Shown: in pieces, positions 1 through 10,734 of the stretch
How positions within the stretch are numbered: position 1 is the stretch's first letter
How the letters are laid out: each line of letters begins with the position of its first letter
Source of the DNA: Halichondria panicea
Taxonomy: Eukaryota > Porifera > Demospongiae > Suberitida > Halichondriidae
Reading direction: 5' to 3'
Assembly (NCBI RefSeq): GCF_963675165.1
Contig: NC_087388.1
Location: forward strand, 3,477,047 to 3,541,046
Length of the DNA: 64,000 bases
The notes under the pieces: model-generated
Seen by the model: only the letters and a program-made list of their open reading frames with translations
Told to the model about the DNA's origin: nothing
The model's database searches: none
Position numbers and translations under genes: made by a program

Positions 1-267
1 AGATGACATACCAGCTGCCTACCTTGTCTTAGAATTGTCTTAGAAGCACTGTAGTGTGAACATCTATAACATCAGTGTTTGAAAAGTGTCATTTAATCTA
101 AACTTTGGCTTTTAGAGATCTACTAGCATCTTATGAAAAACATCAACTGTTGTGGTGTATGCCCTTCCACTGCATCGGTTTGAAGTGCTGTTTTTTTGTT
201 TGAGAGATCAATAAATTTTCAGCCTTTTGAAATCTTTTATTGATGCAAATTCTTTAAACATGGAACA

Positions 268-425
268 TCTGATATGTTGGGCTTTGTGAGCCGTCAGTCT
301 GATATGTTGGGCTTTGTGGGCAGCTGTTCGTCAGTCTGATATGTTGGGCCGTCAGTCTAATATGTTTGGTTTTACATGTGGGCACTTGCCCCTCTGTATG
401 ATATGTTGGGCTTTGTGCCGTCAGT
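268..425. repeat. Degenerate ~37-bp minisatellite
   Basis: Several imperfect copies of a unit reading roughly CAGTCTGATATGTTGGGCTT then TGTGGGCAGCTGTTCG, with deletions. The same unit is present in inverse orientation at about 35558-35795. An ORF read through it has no family resemblance and follows the repeat period, so I do not call it a gene. The rest of 1-1270 holds no gene that I can see. Confidence 0.75.
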
Positions 426-1272
426 ACAGTGTGTGACAAGGCTTCATAGTTAATTATGCATGCTACATGTCTCATCACTTCAGATTCTCTTTTAGACCAC
501 ACAATGGGACGAAAATCAAAAGTAACCAAGATTCAAGTCGAGTTTAGTTGGCTCTGTTGCACCTGAATCACATTTTGATTCACCTGGATGCTCAGTCACT
601 GGGATTTAGTTCACCTGGGTCATCAGTCACGTCTTTGGGAACATTTGGCTCACCTCCAGACTCAGTTGCGTGTTCGGACACATAGGTTGGTATGGATACA
701 ACAGCTTATCAATACGATTGCGATGTGATAGATGACTTCACTCTTGTGAACGGGAAATGATACACTACTTAAATATGATACACTACTTAAAATGGTAAAC
801 TTTCCTCAAAAGTCCGTGTTTATCATACCGAATGTGAATCCCTACGAGATCAAAGTGCATAAAATAAAGAAGGAATAGAGACTCAAATAACTCAATTAGA
901 AACTTTTATAAGAACATGTTATTTATGGCACCTCACACACCTCACACGGAGCAAAAATTTGTATCCTAAAAAGTTCTTGGCAAGTTCCTTGGTTTTGTGA
1001 TTACCAACAACCAAAGAGAGTAGATTTTTTTTTTTGGTACACATTTTTTACATTTTGTAAAGTGATATGATCTATTTGAGTGCAGGTACTGCCACCACCT
1101 GTTACATCATCAGTATAAAATGGCTGTCTGAAGATGTGTACTTCCGAAAATATGTTAGGAATAGAAGTACCTTATTTGTGATCTGAAAATTGTTGTGCAT
1201 GTACCTGACACCTGAGCTCATCTTTTGAGCTTCAACGGAAGTCTGGGCTACTAGTAAGTTCTGAGAAATACT

Positions 1273-1745
1273 TGTTTTTTGGTGGCAAATATGTTAGGAA
1301 TACAACTTTCGATTTTATATTAGTTAAGGTTTAAGGTCTGATTTTTGAGCAGCATGTACTACAATAGTGTACTTTTCATCTGTACTAACTTACAGGAGTT
1401 AGGCTAGGACAGGAGTTAGGCTAGGCTAGCCTCTTCTTTGCTAGAGCAGCCCATCTTCTACAGTGCTTTTTATGACTTTTGGGGTGATTTGGCTACGTTT
1501 AAGTTTGGCTACGTTTAAGCTCAATTACCACGCCCCTGGACATCACATGACCTTTGGATGTACCTTTGGATGTAGCAAATAACAACAAGATGATTAATGA
1601 ATATCATTGCATACGTCAGCAAAAGTAGCAAAACGGAGCAAAATCACCATTTTTGACCTCCTGTAAGTTAGACATCAGATTTTAACTAGCATAAAATCGA
1701 AAGTAAGTTGTATTCCTAATAACATATTTGCCACCAAAAAACAAC
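1273..1745. mobile_element. MITE-like element with ~45-bp terminal inverted repeats
   Basis: The left end (1273-1319) reads TTTTTTGGTGGCAAATATGT then TAGGAATACAACTTTCGATTTTAT. Its near-perfect reverse complement sits at 1693-1745. About 380 bp of non-coding DNA lies between. No transposase is inside, so it is non-autonomous; I cannot assign a superfamily because no clear target duplication is visible. Confidence 0.7.
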
Positions 1746-2298
1746 GGACGGAGAAAACCCGTGTGAACACTGTCACTTGTCACCCTGCGTCGTAGCTACA
1801 CCACCTAGCTGGTTGAGAGTAGCGGGAACTTGTGCAAGCGATTCAAGAAGTTTTGGACACTTTTGAGCGTCTTAGGAGCGTCTTAGGAGCGTCTTAGGAG
1901 TGTGGAAACACCCTTTATACATACTGCACAGGACAGGACAGAGGACAGGACAGAGGACAGGACAGAAGGGATGTAATGCCCACTTGTGTGCTAAGGGTAA
2001 GTTTCAAGTATTTTTGTACTTACATTGCAAATACAATCCATTTTGTTTCTCCAGGAGGTGCGTGGGCGGTTTCCGAACCCACCAGGAGTTCCGTACACAG
2101 ACTATAAATCGTCTTCTTCATTTATTGTCCATGCAAAAAAACAATTTTTGTTTTTGTTGTTGCTAAAAGTGCTCGCAAAGCTTAACGTTTTTTTAAACCT
2201 GGACACTTGCAAAATGAGCTTTCCTCACAGTCGTCGTGCTTGTTCTGTGAACACAATTTTTAATGGTAGCACCGCAAGTGGTTGATGCCTCGACAAAG
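1746..2298. other. Spacer with short tandem duplications
   Basis: No convincing gene. It contains GAGCGTCTTAG repeated three times (from 1865) and a GGACAGGACAGA repeat (about 1931-1968). ORFs reading across these repeats in two frames have no recognisable domain. This is probably the 3' flank of the transposase gene that ends at 2299. Confidence 0.5.
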
Positions 2299-3890
2299 CT
2301 ATAGACAACATGAAGGTAGATGTAGGCTCATCTGATAATGTTTGCTGATATTCAAAATGCTTTTCCGTAGCTTTTCTGCTGACTGAGCACAGTTCTTCAT
2401 ACAGTAGTACAAGTGGACTTTTGTACCTTTACCTGGTGGGAATTATGTTTATGTGGCTCAGCCATACGTTTGTCAGATAATCCTTGAGTCTTCTTGGTCC
2501 CAACTGCTAGTTTAGTCATCTTCTTGGCAACATTCTTGGTGCCTGTAAATACACTAACTCGATAATACAGAATGTACATTGCTATCACTTACCGTGCCAG
2601 GTGTCGTATGAATTCAAAAGGTTCAGCTCATCAGTGACGTATTTCTTCACTACAGGTTGATTGTCATGAGCTACTTCAACAATGTTGAGACCTACGATAA
2701 AAAACATGAAAGGCATGAGATACCATACCTTTTTCCAGAACTTGAGGAAGAACTATTTTGGTACACGCAACTTCTCGAGTCTGTGCACAAATATGTTCTT
2801 TTCTTGACACAGTCGAGCATCCAACAATTCTTTTCGTGCTAACAAGAATTAGATTGTAACATTATGTACTTACACAATTACCGACATACCTTCCTGACAG
2901 ACAAGGAACGGTGGTATTATACGCGTTGGCTGTAGAGTCGTGGCGAGCATCTGTTATTACCCACTGTTGATAAAGTCCGCTTGTTTCAAATACGATAAAA
3001 GACTCAAAAAATATTTACCTCGCCATTGGTAGAGTAATTAGGTGTTGCTTTCACTGCCTTCAGCACACGCGTCCACAGTGTCCAAGTCCACAGTGTCTAA
3101 GTACCCTCCTTTGTTATACACTGTAACCATACATTATTATTATTATGCCATTAGAGAACCATGCACCGGCATTGCTACTGAAGTGGATGTACTGACTTGG
3201 TAGAACTCCAGCACACGTGAAAGCATGAACGATCCTGGACCAAAAAGTCAAGCAAATAAAAATAATGACAAACTCACTTCTGGTTGACAATGTATCGTCC
3301 ACCTAGTGTTCGTGAGCTAGCCCACCACTGACGCCTTCCGCAATTGTCACATTGAAATTCAATGCGGAGGACGTGCCCCTTCTACAAAAAAATGTTTACA
3401 GACACTCGTATAAATTAGGCGCTACCTGAAGAGAGTATGACTGGCACTGACATGGTTGGGATAGACTAGCACACAGACGGGAAAATGTTGTTTGCTCACA
3501 AATGAAGAAAACTGGTCGTCACTGGCGTTGGCATTGCCAGTGATACAATTATTACTAACTTCTTCGTCATATAAAAATTAATATCAGAAATGACAAACCT
3601 GAATTCTCCAACATGGGCACGACATAAGATCGATTAGAGCCAGGGCAAACTCTGTCAGTTGTAACTATACCTTCAGCTGCCAGTTCCTCCATATTGTCCA
3701 ACAATCTAGAGAGAAGCTCTCTGTTGTCCAAGGGCAATGAGCCTCTGGCAGCAAGAACACGCTTAGCGCTGTCCATTTTGTCCCCGAACGTCTTCTTGGC
3801 CTCCTCCGTCTCGAACTTCAGCTCCAGTTGGTACCTAAAACCGTGCCTAGCACGTTTGTTTGGAAGAACATGAAATGAACTTTCAGCCAT
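2299..3890 (-). CDS. Kolobok-like DDE transposase, ten exons
   Basis: I reconstructed ten minus-strand exons with GT-AG borders and mostly matching phases: 3890-3599, 3511-3426, 3381-3278, 3234-~3145, 3120-3019, 2963-2890, 2838-2729, 2691-2593, 2542-2433, 2394-2299. The start is the ATG at 3890 (MAESSFHVLPNK). Exons 2-3 carry a Cys-rich zinc-binding-like stretch (CQC then CDNCGRRQWW). Exon 6 has ITDARHDSTANAY, exon 8 has VAHDNQP and exons 8-9 have YDTWHGTKNVAKKM; these Asp residues are in the arrangement I know from Kolobok-type transposases (D...D...DxWH). The product would cut and paste DNA at TTAA targets if the family call is right. Oddities: exon 4 appears to have lost a short piece relative to the copy at 24.6-24.8 kb, exon 5 carries a local duplication of GACACTGTGGA, and the C-terminus ends early. 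A decayed relative is at 24361-25150. Confidence 0.65.
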
Positions 3891-4216
3891 TTTTTTTGTT
3901 CTGGTTTGAACGAACTACCTCGTGCGAGAGCTCACGCTATACTCAGGAAGAAGGCGTATCAAAAAGAAGAGAAAGAATGTGCATTATACTGTCAAGGGCG
4001 TCTTTTTGCAAGACTTAAACAAATTCATCTTTTGCCATTTTTTCATTTCCCGTTGCATCCGGTCAGAGCTGTCCTGGGCACTTTTATAGTCAGCATGCTC
4101 GTTTAAGGGTAACTTTAGTAGGGACACTTTCTCATTTTGAGCACAACAACACTCACAAACACTAAACACAAACACTTAACTAAAACTAACGCAACACAAT
4201 GGCAGCACATATATAT
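3891..4216. other. 5' flank of the Kolobok-like gene
   Basis: No gene. Much of this stretch (to about 3965) is repeated next to the deleted copy near 25000-25110, which suggests it belongs to the element rather than to the host. A TTAA occurs at about 4101, but I could not find a matching opposite terminus, so the element's ends are undefined. Confidence 0.45.
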
Positions 4217-4254
4217 GGGGCGCCGTTTGTCTCAAAACTCCTAGGAAATATGAC

Positions 4255-5500
4255 CAGTGTAAAATTTTGAGGTTATATATATACTGACAGTCTACATATA
4301 TAAATAGGTGGTGAAGTATATATACTGACAGTGTACATTTATAAGTAGGGGTGTAGTATATATAGAGATAGGCATTATATATACTGACCATCTACATTTA
4401 TAAATACAGAGAGGCATTATATATACTGACGGTGTACACTTAATACTGAGAATCAACATTTTAAATAGAGTGGTGTTATATATACCGATCAACTACATTT
4501 ATATAAGTGTGCCACGCTTATAAACAGAGAGGTGACATATATATACCGACCTACTACATTTATGTAAGTGTGCCACGCTTATAAACAGAGAAAACAGAGA
4601 GGTGACATAATTATATATACCGACGGACTACATTTATATAAGTGTGCCACGCTTATAAACAGAGAGGTGACATATATATACCGACGGACTACATTTATAT
4701 AAGTTTACCACACTTATAAACAGTGAGGTAACATATATATACCGACCTACTACATTTATATAAGTGTGCCACGCTTATAAACAGAGAGGTGACATATATA
4801 TACCGACCTAATATACCGACCTACTACATTTATATAAGTGTGCCACGCTTATAAACAGAGAGGTGACATATATATACCGACGGACTACATTTATATAAGT
4901 GTGCCACGCTTATACAGAGAGGTGACATATATATACCGACGGACTACATTTATATAAGTTTACCACACTTATAAACAGTGAGGTAACATATATATACCGA
5001 CCTACTACATTTATATAAGTGTGCCACGCTTATAAACAGAGAGGTGACACATATTATATAACCGACGAACTACATTTATATAAGTGTACCACACTTATAA
5101 ATAGAGAGGTGACATATATATACCGACGGACTACATTTATATAAGTTTACCACGCTTATAAACAGTGAGGTAACATATATATATATACCGACCTACTACA
5201 TTTATATAAGTGTGCCACGCTTATAAACAGTGAGGTGACATATATATACCGACGGACTACATTTATATAAGTTTACCACGCTTATAAACAGTGAGGTAAC
5301 ATATATATACCGACCTACTACATTTATATAAGTGTGCCACGCTTATAAACAGTGAGGTGACATAATTATATATACCGACGGACTACATTTATATAAGTGT
5401 GCCACACTTATAAATAGAGAGGTGACATATATACACTGACCTACTACATTTATAAGTGTACCGGGCCACGCCGCTTATAACTCTGACAGAGAGGGATCAT
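4255..5500. repeat. 61-bp tandem array in the left terminal repeat
   Basis: About 18-20 copies of a 61-bp unit containing TATATATACCGAC, CTACATTTATATAAGTGTGC and CACGCTTATAAACAGAGAGG. Units nearest the outer end (4255-4470) are more diverged and shorter; inner units are nearly identical, and some alternate between GTGCCACGC and TTTACCACAC variants. The right array is shorter (about 10190-10665), so the arms expanded or contracted independently. Confidence 0.9.
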
Positions 5501-5619
5501 TACCCATTCTATAAGTATAACATCACGTGATTGTAGGCGTGCCATGTGCATAGTGAGAGATAGTGAGAGCCATATAGCCACTTGAAAAGAGACTTAGTTA
5601 GGTGAATCAGGTGAATCAG
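5501..5619 (+). promoter_or_regulatory. Inferred promoter/5'UTR of transposase, duplicated in the other arm
   Basis: Non-repeated segment between the 61-bp array and the first ATG (5620). It is conserved in inverse orientation at 10060-10190, upstream of the HECT gene's first exon. Both genes must therefore start from the same promoter sequence. I see no unambiguous TATA box placement; the call rests on position and conservation. Confidence 0.45.
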
Positions 5620-7170
5620 ATGGCCAACATATCTGTGAATGTTGGCACACTCTCCACTGCATTAGCTGCTGCACTACAGCAAGCTGTTGGTACCAATCAG
5701 CAGAGTGTAACACCTCGACCTCAGGCTCAAGCACAAGTACAGAGTCAGCCAGGACCCAGCCTGAGCAATATTCAGGGACCAAGTACAAGTGCAAGTACAA
5801 GTGGAAGTGTAGGGTGAGTGTGAGTGTGAGTGGCAGTGTAGCTAAGGTGGCACGTGCATGGGTAAGAAAATTAGTTTTAGTCTTGGGGGTTTGGCCTAAA
5901 TGTACCACCCAGAAACCTATTATAGTATGTGATCTATTATAGTATGTGATGTAATTACACTATGAATAATGACATAACGACCTCATTAATTGAACAAAAC
6001 CCTCTGCATTGTATATTTAATACAAACCTAGTATGCATAATAATGCCTGTGGTTTTTTCATTAACAGAGGGAGGCCTAAAGTATTGATTGACTTGGAAGA
6101 AGTTAAAACTTTACGGAGATTCAATTTTTCCTGGACTAAGATAGCCGAGATACTGGGTATATCAAGAGAGCAACCTTGTATAGACGCTTAACAGAAGCTG
6201 GGGTACCTACTGATGACAAATGTATGATTTCCGATAGTGATTTGGACAATTTGATCCGAATGATGGAGAGGTATTAATTCAAGGGCATCTAACAAGTAAA
6301 GACATAAAGGTAACTCGTGAAAGATTAAGACGTTCAATTCATCGTGTGACCATGAGAATACTGTGTCTCGCCAATCAAGTGTCGTAAAACGTCGAATTTA
6401 TTCTGTTCCCTATCCAAATACCATTTGGCATTTGGCATATCGATGGTAATCATAAATTAATTAAATGGCGTTTTGTTGTTCACGCTGGAGTGGACGGCTT
6501 TTCACGGTTAATTGCTTATGTTAAATGCTCAACTAACAATCAAGCTGCTACTGCATGTGCATCTTTTAATGAAGGAGTCGCAGCTTTTGGTGTACCGGAA
6601 AAGGTGCGGACCGATCACGGAGGTGAAAACATAAAACATTGACATTTGGCTATATATGATCCTGTGTCATGGAAACGATACTTCGTGTGTAATAACTGGT
6701 AGTTCTGTTCATAATGAGCGAGTTGAAAGGTTGTGGAGGGATGTTCATCGTTGTGTTTTGAGTATGTTTGGTGACTTGTTTTGTTGCTTAGAACAGGAAG
6801 CATTGCTCAACCCCTTGAATAAAGTGGATCTGTTCTGTTTACACTTCATCTTTTTACCACGCATTAATCGTAATTTACTTGAGTCAGAAACTTTCAACTG
6901 AAGGAAACCGATCACCTTATCAAAGAAGGGTTGCTGCACAAATCTGATGAGAGAAGTGTGGCACACGCGGCATTGGATGCTACGTCGTACCTAACTTCAC
7001 TGGTGGATAACCACGTTAATATACCTTCTGATGTGTTCACACCATGCGAAGCACTCATGCATAGTCTGTCATCAATTGATGTACTTGAAGAAAACCCTGA
7101 CAATGGCAAACAGTTGTATACAAGTGCTATTCAGTTAATTGGTAGCCAGCCACCTACTTGTAGGTTGTGA
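5620..7170 (+). pseudogene. rve-type DDE transposase/integrase, two exons, frame-broken
   Basis: Exon 1 is 5620-5813, starting MANISVNVGTLSTALAAALQ, an Ala/Gln/Ser-rich leader. The donor GG|GTGAGT at 5813 joins the acceptor AACAG at 6067 in frame. Exon 2 begins GGRPKVLIDLEEVK, then a helix-turn-helix-like stretch (SWTKIAEILGISR), then an rve (RNase H-fold) core. The catalytic acids I see are the Asp in IWHIDGNHKL (about 6437), the Asp in VRTDHGGENI (about 6610) and the Glu in NERVERLWRDV (about 6720). The C-terminal part ends with PPTCRL near 7170. The gene is interrupted by several small indels: near 6170 (ISR/TLYRR), about 6265, 6645 (before DIWLYM) and about 6900-6930. The domain family resembles the 'integrase catalytic domain' proteins abundant in fish, corals and sponges. 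Its partner is the convergent HECT gene. Confidence 0.75.
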
Positions 7171-7332
7171 TGACTGTGGAACTTAATTATTATGTTTAAT
7201 TAATGATAATAATAGAATTGCATGAAGTTAACGAAACGATTGTAACAATACATTCAATTCTGAACTGTCCAAATCAGCATGAATAATTCTCAAGTTCTAA
7301 ATCCGCATGAATAATTCAAAAGTCATTAAGTT

Positions 7333-10059
7333 CTAAACCTGTCCAAATCCGCATGATCCTAGAATACACAGGTCCATCATTTGTTGGAAATTGTCAGTTG
7401 ACATTTTAGAACATGATTGTGGGAACGTTAAGGTCAAAGAACAGGTGGAAACTGTAGGCAGCTGGTCAGCATCAGTAAAAGAAATTGACAGGGGATTCTC
7501 AAACCCAACTGCTGGTAAACACGTCGATCCAGTCATAAATCTTAGCACGTCTTGAAGTGTGATATTTAATAGTTTGTAACACTTACCAGGTAAATCAATG
7601 ATGTAATCTGACCAATGGAGAATGACAGCTTCTTCAAAAGTGCGCTTATTAGATCCATGATCGGAGTAATCAATTATTACTTCATCCAGAAAGAAATGTG
7701 TAGCAGAAAGAAATGTGTAGTGATCTTCAGTGAGGACGACGGCACCAACAAGGAATGCACCTCGTTTGGATACATGCATATGGGGAGCTCCATCTGCAAC
7801 GTTTCTCTAATACCTTTTCGTAGCTGTTGTAGCTCAGCGTGAATTGCAAAGAAGGCGTAGTGCAGCCATATGTAGTGCAGCCATATGCATTTAATTATTT
7901 CCTCTTTACAGGTGATATCAACAGAAGATACCAATTTCGAATAGCCACACTCAAAAATGAACTCGAAATGTTCTGATTGAAGCATTTCTTGTAACTCTTC
8001 ATCTTCAGTGGTGTCACATTTCTGCAGCTGAAAAAATTATACAGTTACACTCACATATTTGGCGCTTCTGACATAGTTCAGGAGTTCAGGAGTGGGTGTG
8101 GCCTAATATTTGTTTGGACCAACCTTTCGTGCCATTTTTAATGCTAAGTTCCCTACACTCCTAATAATGTAAGTAATCACTAATGACCCTTTCAATGAAG
8201 CTGTTGTACAATACTCAATACTCTATTTTGGAGTGCAAATACAACTTTGGAAGTTTGCTAAATTGCACTACACATTATAATTAGAGAGCGCATTAATTAG
8301 AGTCAGCCTTTAAATATATCACTTACTCTTTTCAAATGTTCACGAATCTCGTAATCAGGGATATCCTCTAACAAGGTGTGCTGATAACTTTATCAAACAC
8401 AATGAAATCTGCTGCTGCTTGAGAAAAGCACAAAGGTGGCTGACCACCTTGGACAATGCTTGTAGATATCATTTTCCCAATGATATAGAAGTGATTGTCG
8501 GCAACACCCTGAATACTATGGATTGGAAGATACTATGGATTGGAAGAACATTTTCAGGTGATCCACAAAATGGTGATCCACAAAATAATCCAGATTTAGC
8601 AAATGTGTCTCTCATTAGGATGGAAAAAAACTCCCTGCGTGGTCCCCCGTCATCCACAGCTCCCTCTCCAATGAGTGTCACCTTCAACATTTTAGAGACA
8701 TTAAAAGAAGGCTGAGAAAAGGCTTTGAAGGCATCAGAATAGAGTAATTTTCGTCGTATGTACACAGATTGCGTATCTTCCTCATCTTTAGCTTGGATGA
8801 CCTTTCGCTGGTGCTGTATCATTGCATGTTTGGCAACCACCATGTCTGGTGCTCTCTTCATCCTATGGACCAACTGATAAACCACTGAGAATCACCCCAT
8901 ATAAACCTTACTTGTTAATGGCCCGAGAATCCATTGAAATGGGAACAACAGGAAGATCATCTAATTCAGAGTCATCACTTTCCATGTTTGGTAATTCATC
9001 AGTGGTGAGGTCAATAACGTCAACATAATTCCTAATTGCAAAAATTATTTTATTGACAAAATAATTATACACATATAACTTACTGGTAACTACTTTCAGC
9101 AGAACTCAAAGATGTACTAACGGCAGGAGATTCGTTTTCAACTTTCTTTGAGGAAGCTTTCTTCGAGGAAGCTTTCTTTGAGAAAACTTTTTCAGCTTCA
9201 TCTGAAGATATTTCTGCATCTGAATGATCCTCATCCTCATGATCACTCTGTGTGAAATGGTAACACGTTATAAAAATGTAATGACATGCTGTTGAAATGT
9301 TTACGCTAGACTTTGATTAGCACTCAGTAACATGTAGCTCACCTCAAATGGTGTAAACAACTCAGTCTGTGCCATTATATATATGTTTCCTTTGGTTCCA
9401 CCGATCTTCACTACCTGCTGCACTGTCCATTCAAACGATGCCGACAAGGATGGGATGGTTAGCGAGCGACTTCCACAACCTGTTGACTGTAAGTAAATGT
9501 AAGGAAAGTCACGTTGATCCTTCATCGGCTGCTGAAACAACAGAGCGAATTTCGTCCTCGACTTCTTGCATGCTCATAATTATTTGAGTTGAGCCGTACC
9601 TTTCCAATCAACCCATTCTTCCCTAAGCTGTTCACGATATTTTCCCCTTGGGTAGGCGATATGCATATCTGCTGATTTCACTTTAGGGAGGCAAACGATG
9701 TCTCTGTCCCATGTTTGCAACGTTTTTTTGCGCTTTCTCGGGAGGGTAGAGTTACCCTTTCTTCTCTTCAGAAATGAAGGCAACACTGACCAAGGCATGT
9801 CTAAACAAACAAAAAACAGTACTGTTTTTGACTCTTCCGAATTCCATAGCTAGCTCCCACCTACATATTAAACTAACTGCCACTCACCCTACACTTGCAA
9901 CTTGCACTTATTGCTCAGGCTGGGTCCTGGCTGACTCTGTACTTGTGCTTGAGCCTGAGGTCGAGGTGTTACACTTTGCTGATTGGTACCAACAGCTTGC
10001 TGTAGTGCAGCAGCTAATGCAGTGGAGAGTGTGCCAACATTCACAGATATGTTGGCCAT
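7333..10059 (-). pseudogene. HECT-type E3 ubiquitin ligase (G2E3-like) carried by the transposon
   Basis: Eight minus-strand exons: 10059-9888 (shared leader MANISVNVG), 9800-9600, 9531-9343, 9247-9084, 9031-8912, 8873-8337, 8027-7587, 7550-7333. Exon 4 is acidic/Lys-rich (SDHEDEDHSDAE, three KKASS repeats). Exon 5 has VDVIDLTTDE, a classic SUMO-interaction-like motif. Exons 6-8 form a HECT domain: LIGEGAVDDGGPRREFF, then IIGKMISTSIVQGGQPP, EDIPDYEIREHL, LRFMTGSTCLPAVGF, and the catalytic-Cys segment LPTVSTCSLTLTF; the C-terminus GFGQV is typical. A HECT ligase takes ubiquitin from an E2 onto this Cys and passes it to substrates. Damage: exon 1 has an in-frame TAG just before its donor, exon 6 has a 17-bp tandem duplication near 8515-8545 that shifts frame, and exon 7 has another near 7690-7720. 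The border of exons 2-3 is not phase-consistent in my reading. Confidence 0.75.
9888..10059 (-). other. Right-arm copy of the shared first exon
   Basis: Nearly identical, in inverse orientation, to 5620-5813, with a 22-bp internal deletion. It encodes the same leader MANISVNVGTLSTALAAALQ. The deletion changes the exon's phase from 2 to 1, which matches the frame of the next HECT exon (9800), but it also leaves a TAG one codon before the donor. Confidence 0.75.
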
Positions 10060-10189
10060 CTGATTCACCTAACTAAGTCTCTTTTCAAGTGGCTATATGG
10101 CTCTCACTATATATGCACATGGCACGCCTACAATCACGTGATGTTATACTTATAGAATGGGTAATGAATAGAATGGGTAATGATCCCTC

Positions 10190-10665
10190 TCTGTCAGAGT
10201 TATAAGCGGCGTGGCCCGGTACACTTATAAATGTAGTAGGTCAGTGTATATATGTCACCTCTCTATTTATAAGTGTGGCACACTTATATAAATGTAGTCC
10301 GTCGGTATATATATGTCACCTCTCTGTTTATAAGCGTGGCACACTTATATAAATGTAGTAGGTCGGTATATATATGTCACCTCTCTGTTTATAAGCGTGG
10401 CACACTTATATAAATGTAGTTGATCGGTATATATAACACCACTCTATTTAAAATGTTGATTCTCAGTATTATATTTGATGCTCTATTTATAAGTGTACAC
10501 CGTCAGTATATATAATGCCTCTCTGTATTTATAAATGTAGATGGTCAGTATATATAATGCCTATCTCTATATATACTACACCCCTACTTATAAATGTACA
10601 CTGTCAGTATATATACTTCACCACCTATTTATATATGTAGACTGTCAGTATATATATAACCTCAA
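10190..10665. repeat. 61-bp tandem array in the right terminal repeat
   Basis: Reverse-complement counterpart of the 4255-5500 array, with far fewer units (about 7-8). The outermost, shorter units (10450-10665) match the outermost left units almost one for one, showing that the outer part was conserved while the inner array contracted. Confidence 0.85.
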
Positions 10666-10734
10666 TTACACTGGTCATATTTCCTAGGAGTTTTGAGACA
10701 AACGGCGCCCCATACATATATAGGGTCAGGGTTT

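Larger units (their letters stand above)
4217..10711. mobile_element. ~6.5-kb composite DNA transposon: rve transposase plus HECT ligase
   Basis: The ends are inverted copies of GGGGCGCCGTTTGTCTCAAA (4217 onward; complement ending at 10711). The inverted repeats continue inward through arrays of a 61-bp repeat and then through a shared coding first exon, to about 5813 on the left and 9888 on the right. Two genes point toward each other: an rve-type transposase (5620-7170, plus) and a HECT-domain protein (10059-7333, minus), whose 3' ends are only about 160 bp apart. The target duplication is obscured by TA-rich flanks (ACATATATAT on the left, ATACATATATA on the right). The superfamily name is not certain; integrase-like cut-and-paste groups such as Ginger or IS3EU are candidates. 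The copy is decayed by small duplications and frameshifts. Confidence 0.8.

Noticed and set aside
4255-5500. Regularly spaced repeats reminiscent of a CRISPR array
   Set aside because: The 61-bp units are contiguous with no unique spacers, are repeated in inverse at the other end of a transposon, and the genome is eukaryotic.
5594-5908. 104-codon minus-strand ORF
   Set aside because: Shadow of the left copy of the leader exon.
9774-10076. 100-codon plus-strand ORF
   Set aside because: It is the antisense of the shared MANISVNVG leader exon and of the next HECT exon border; the minus-strand reading is the conserved one.
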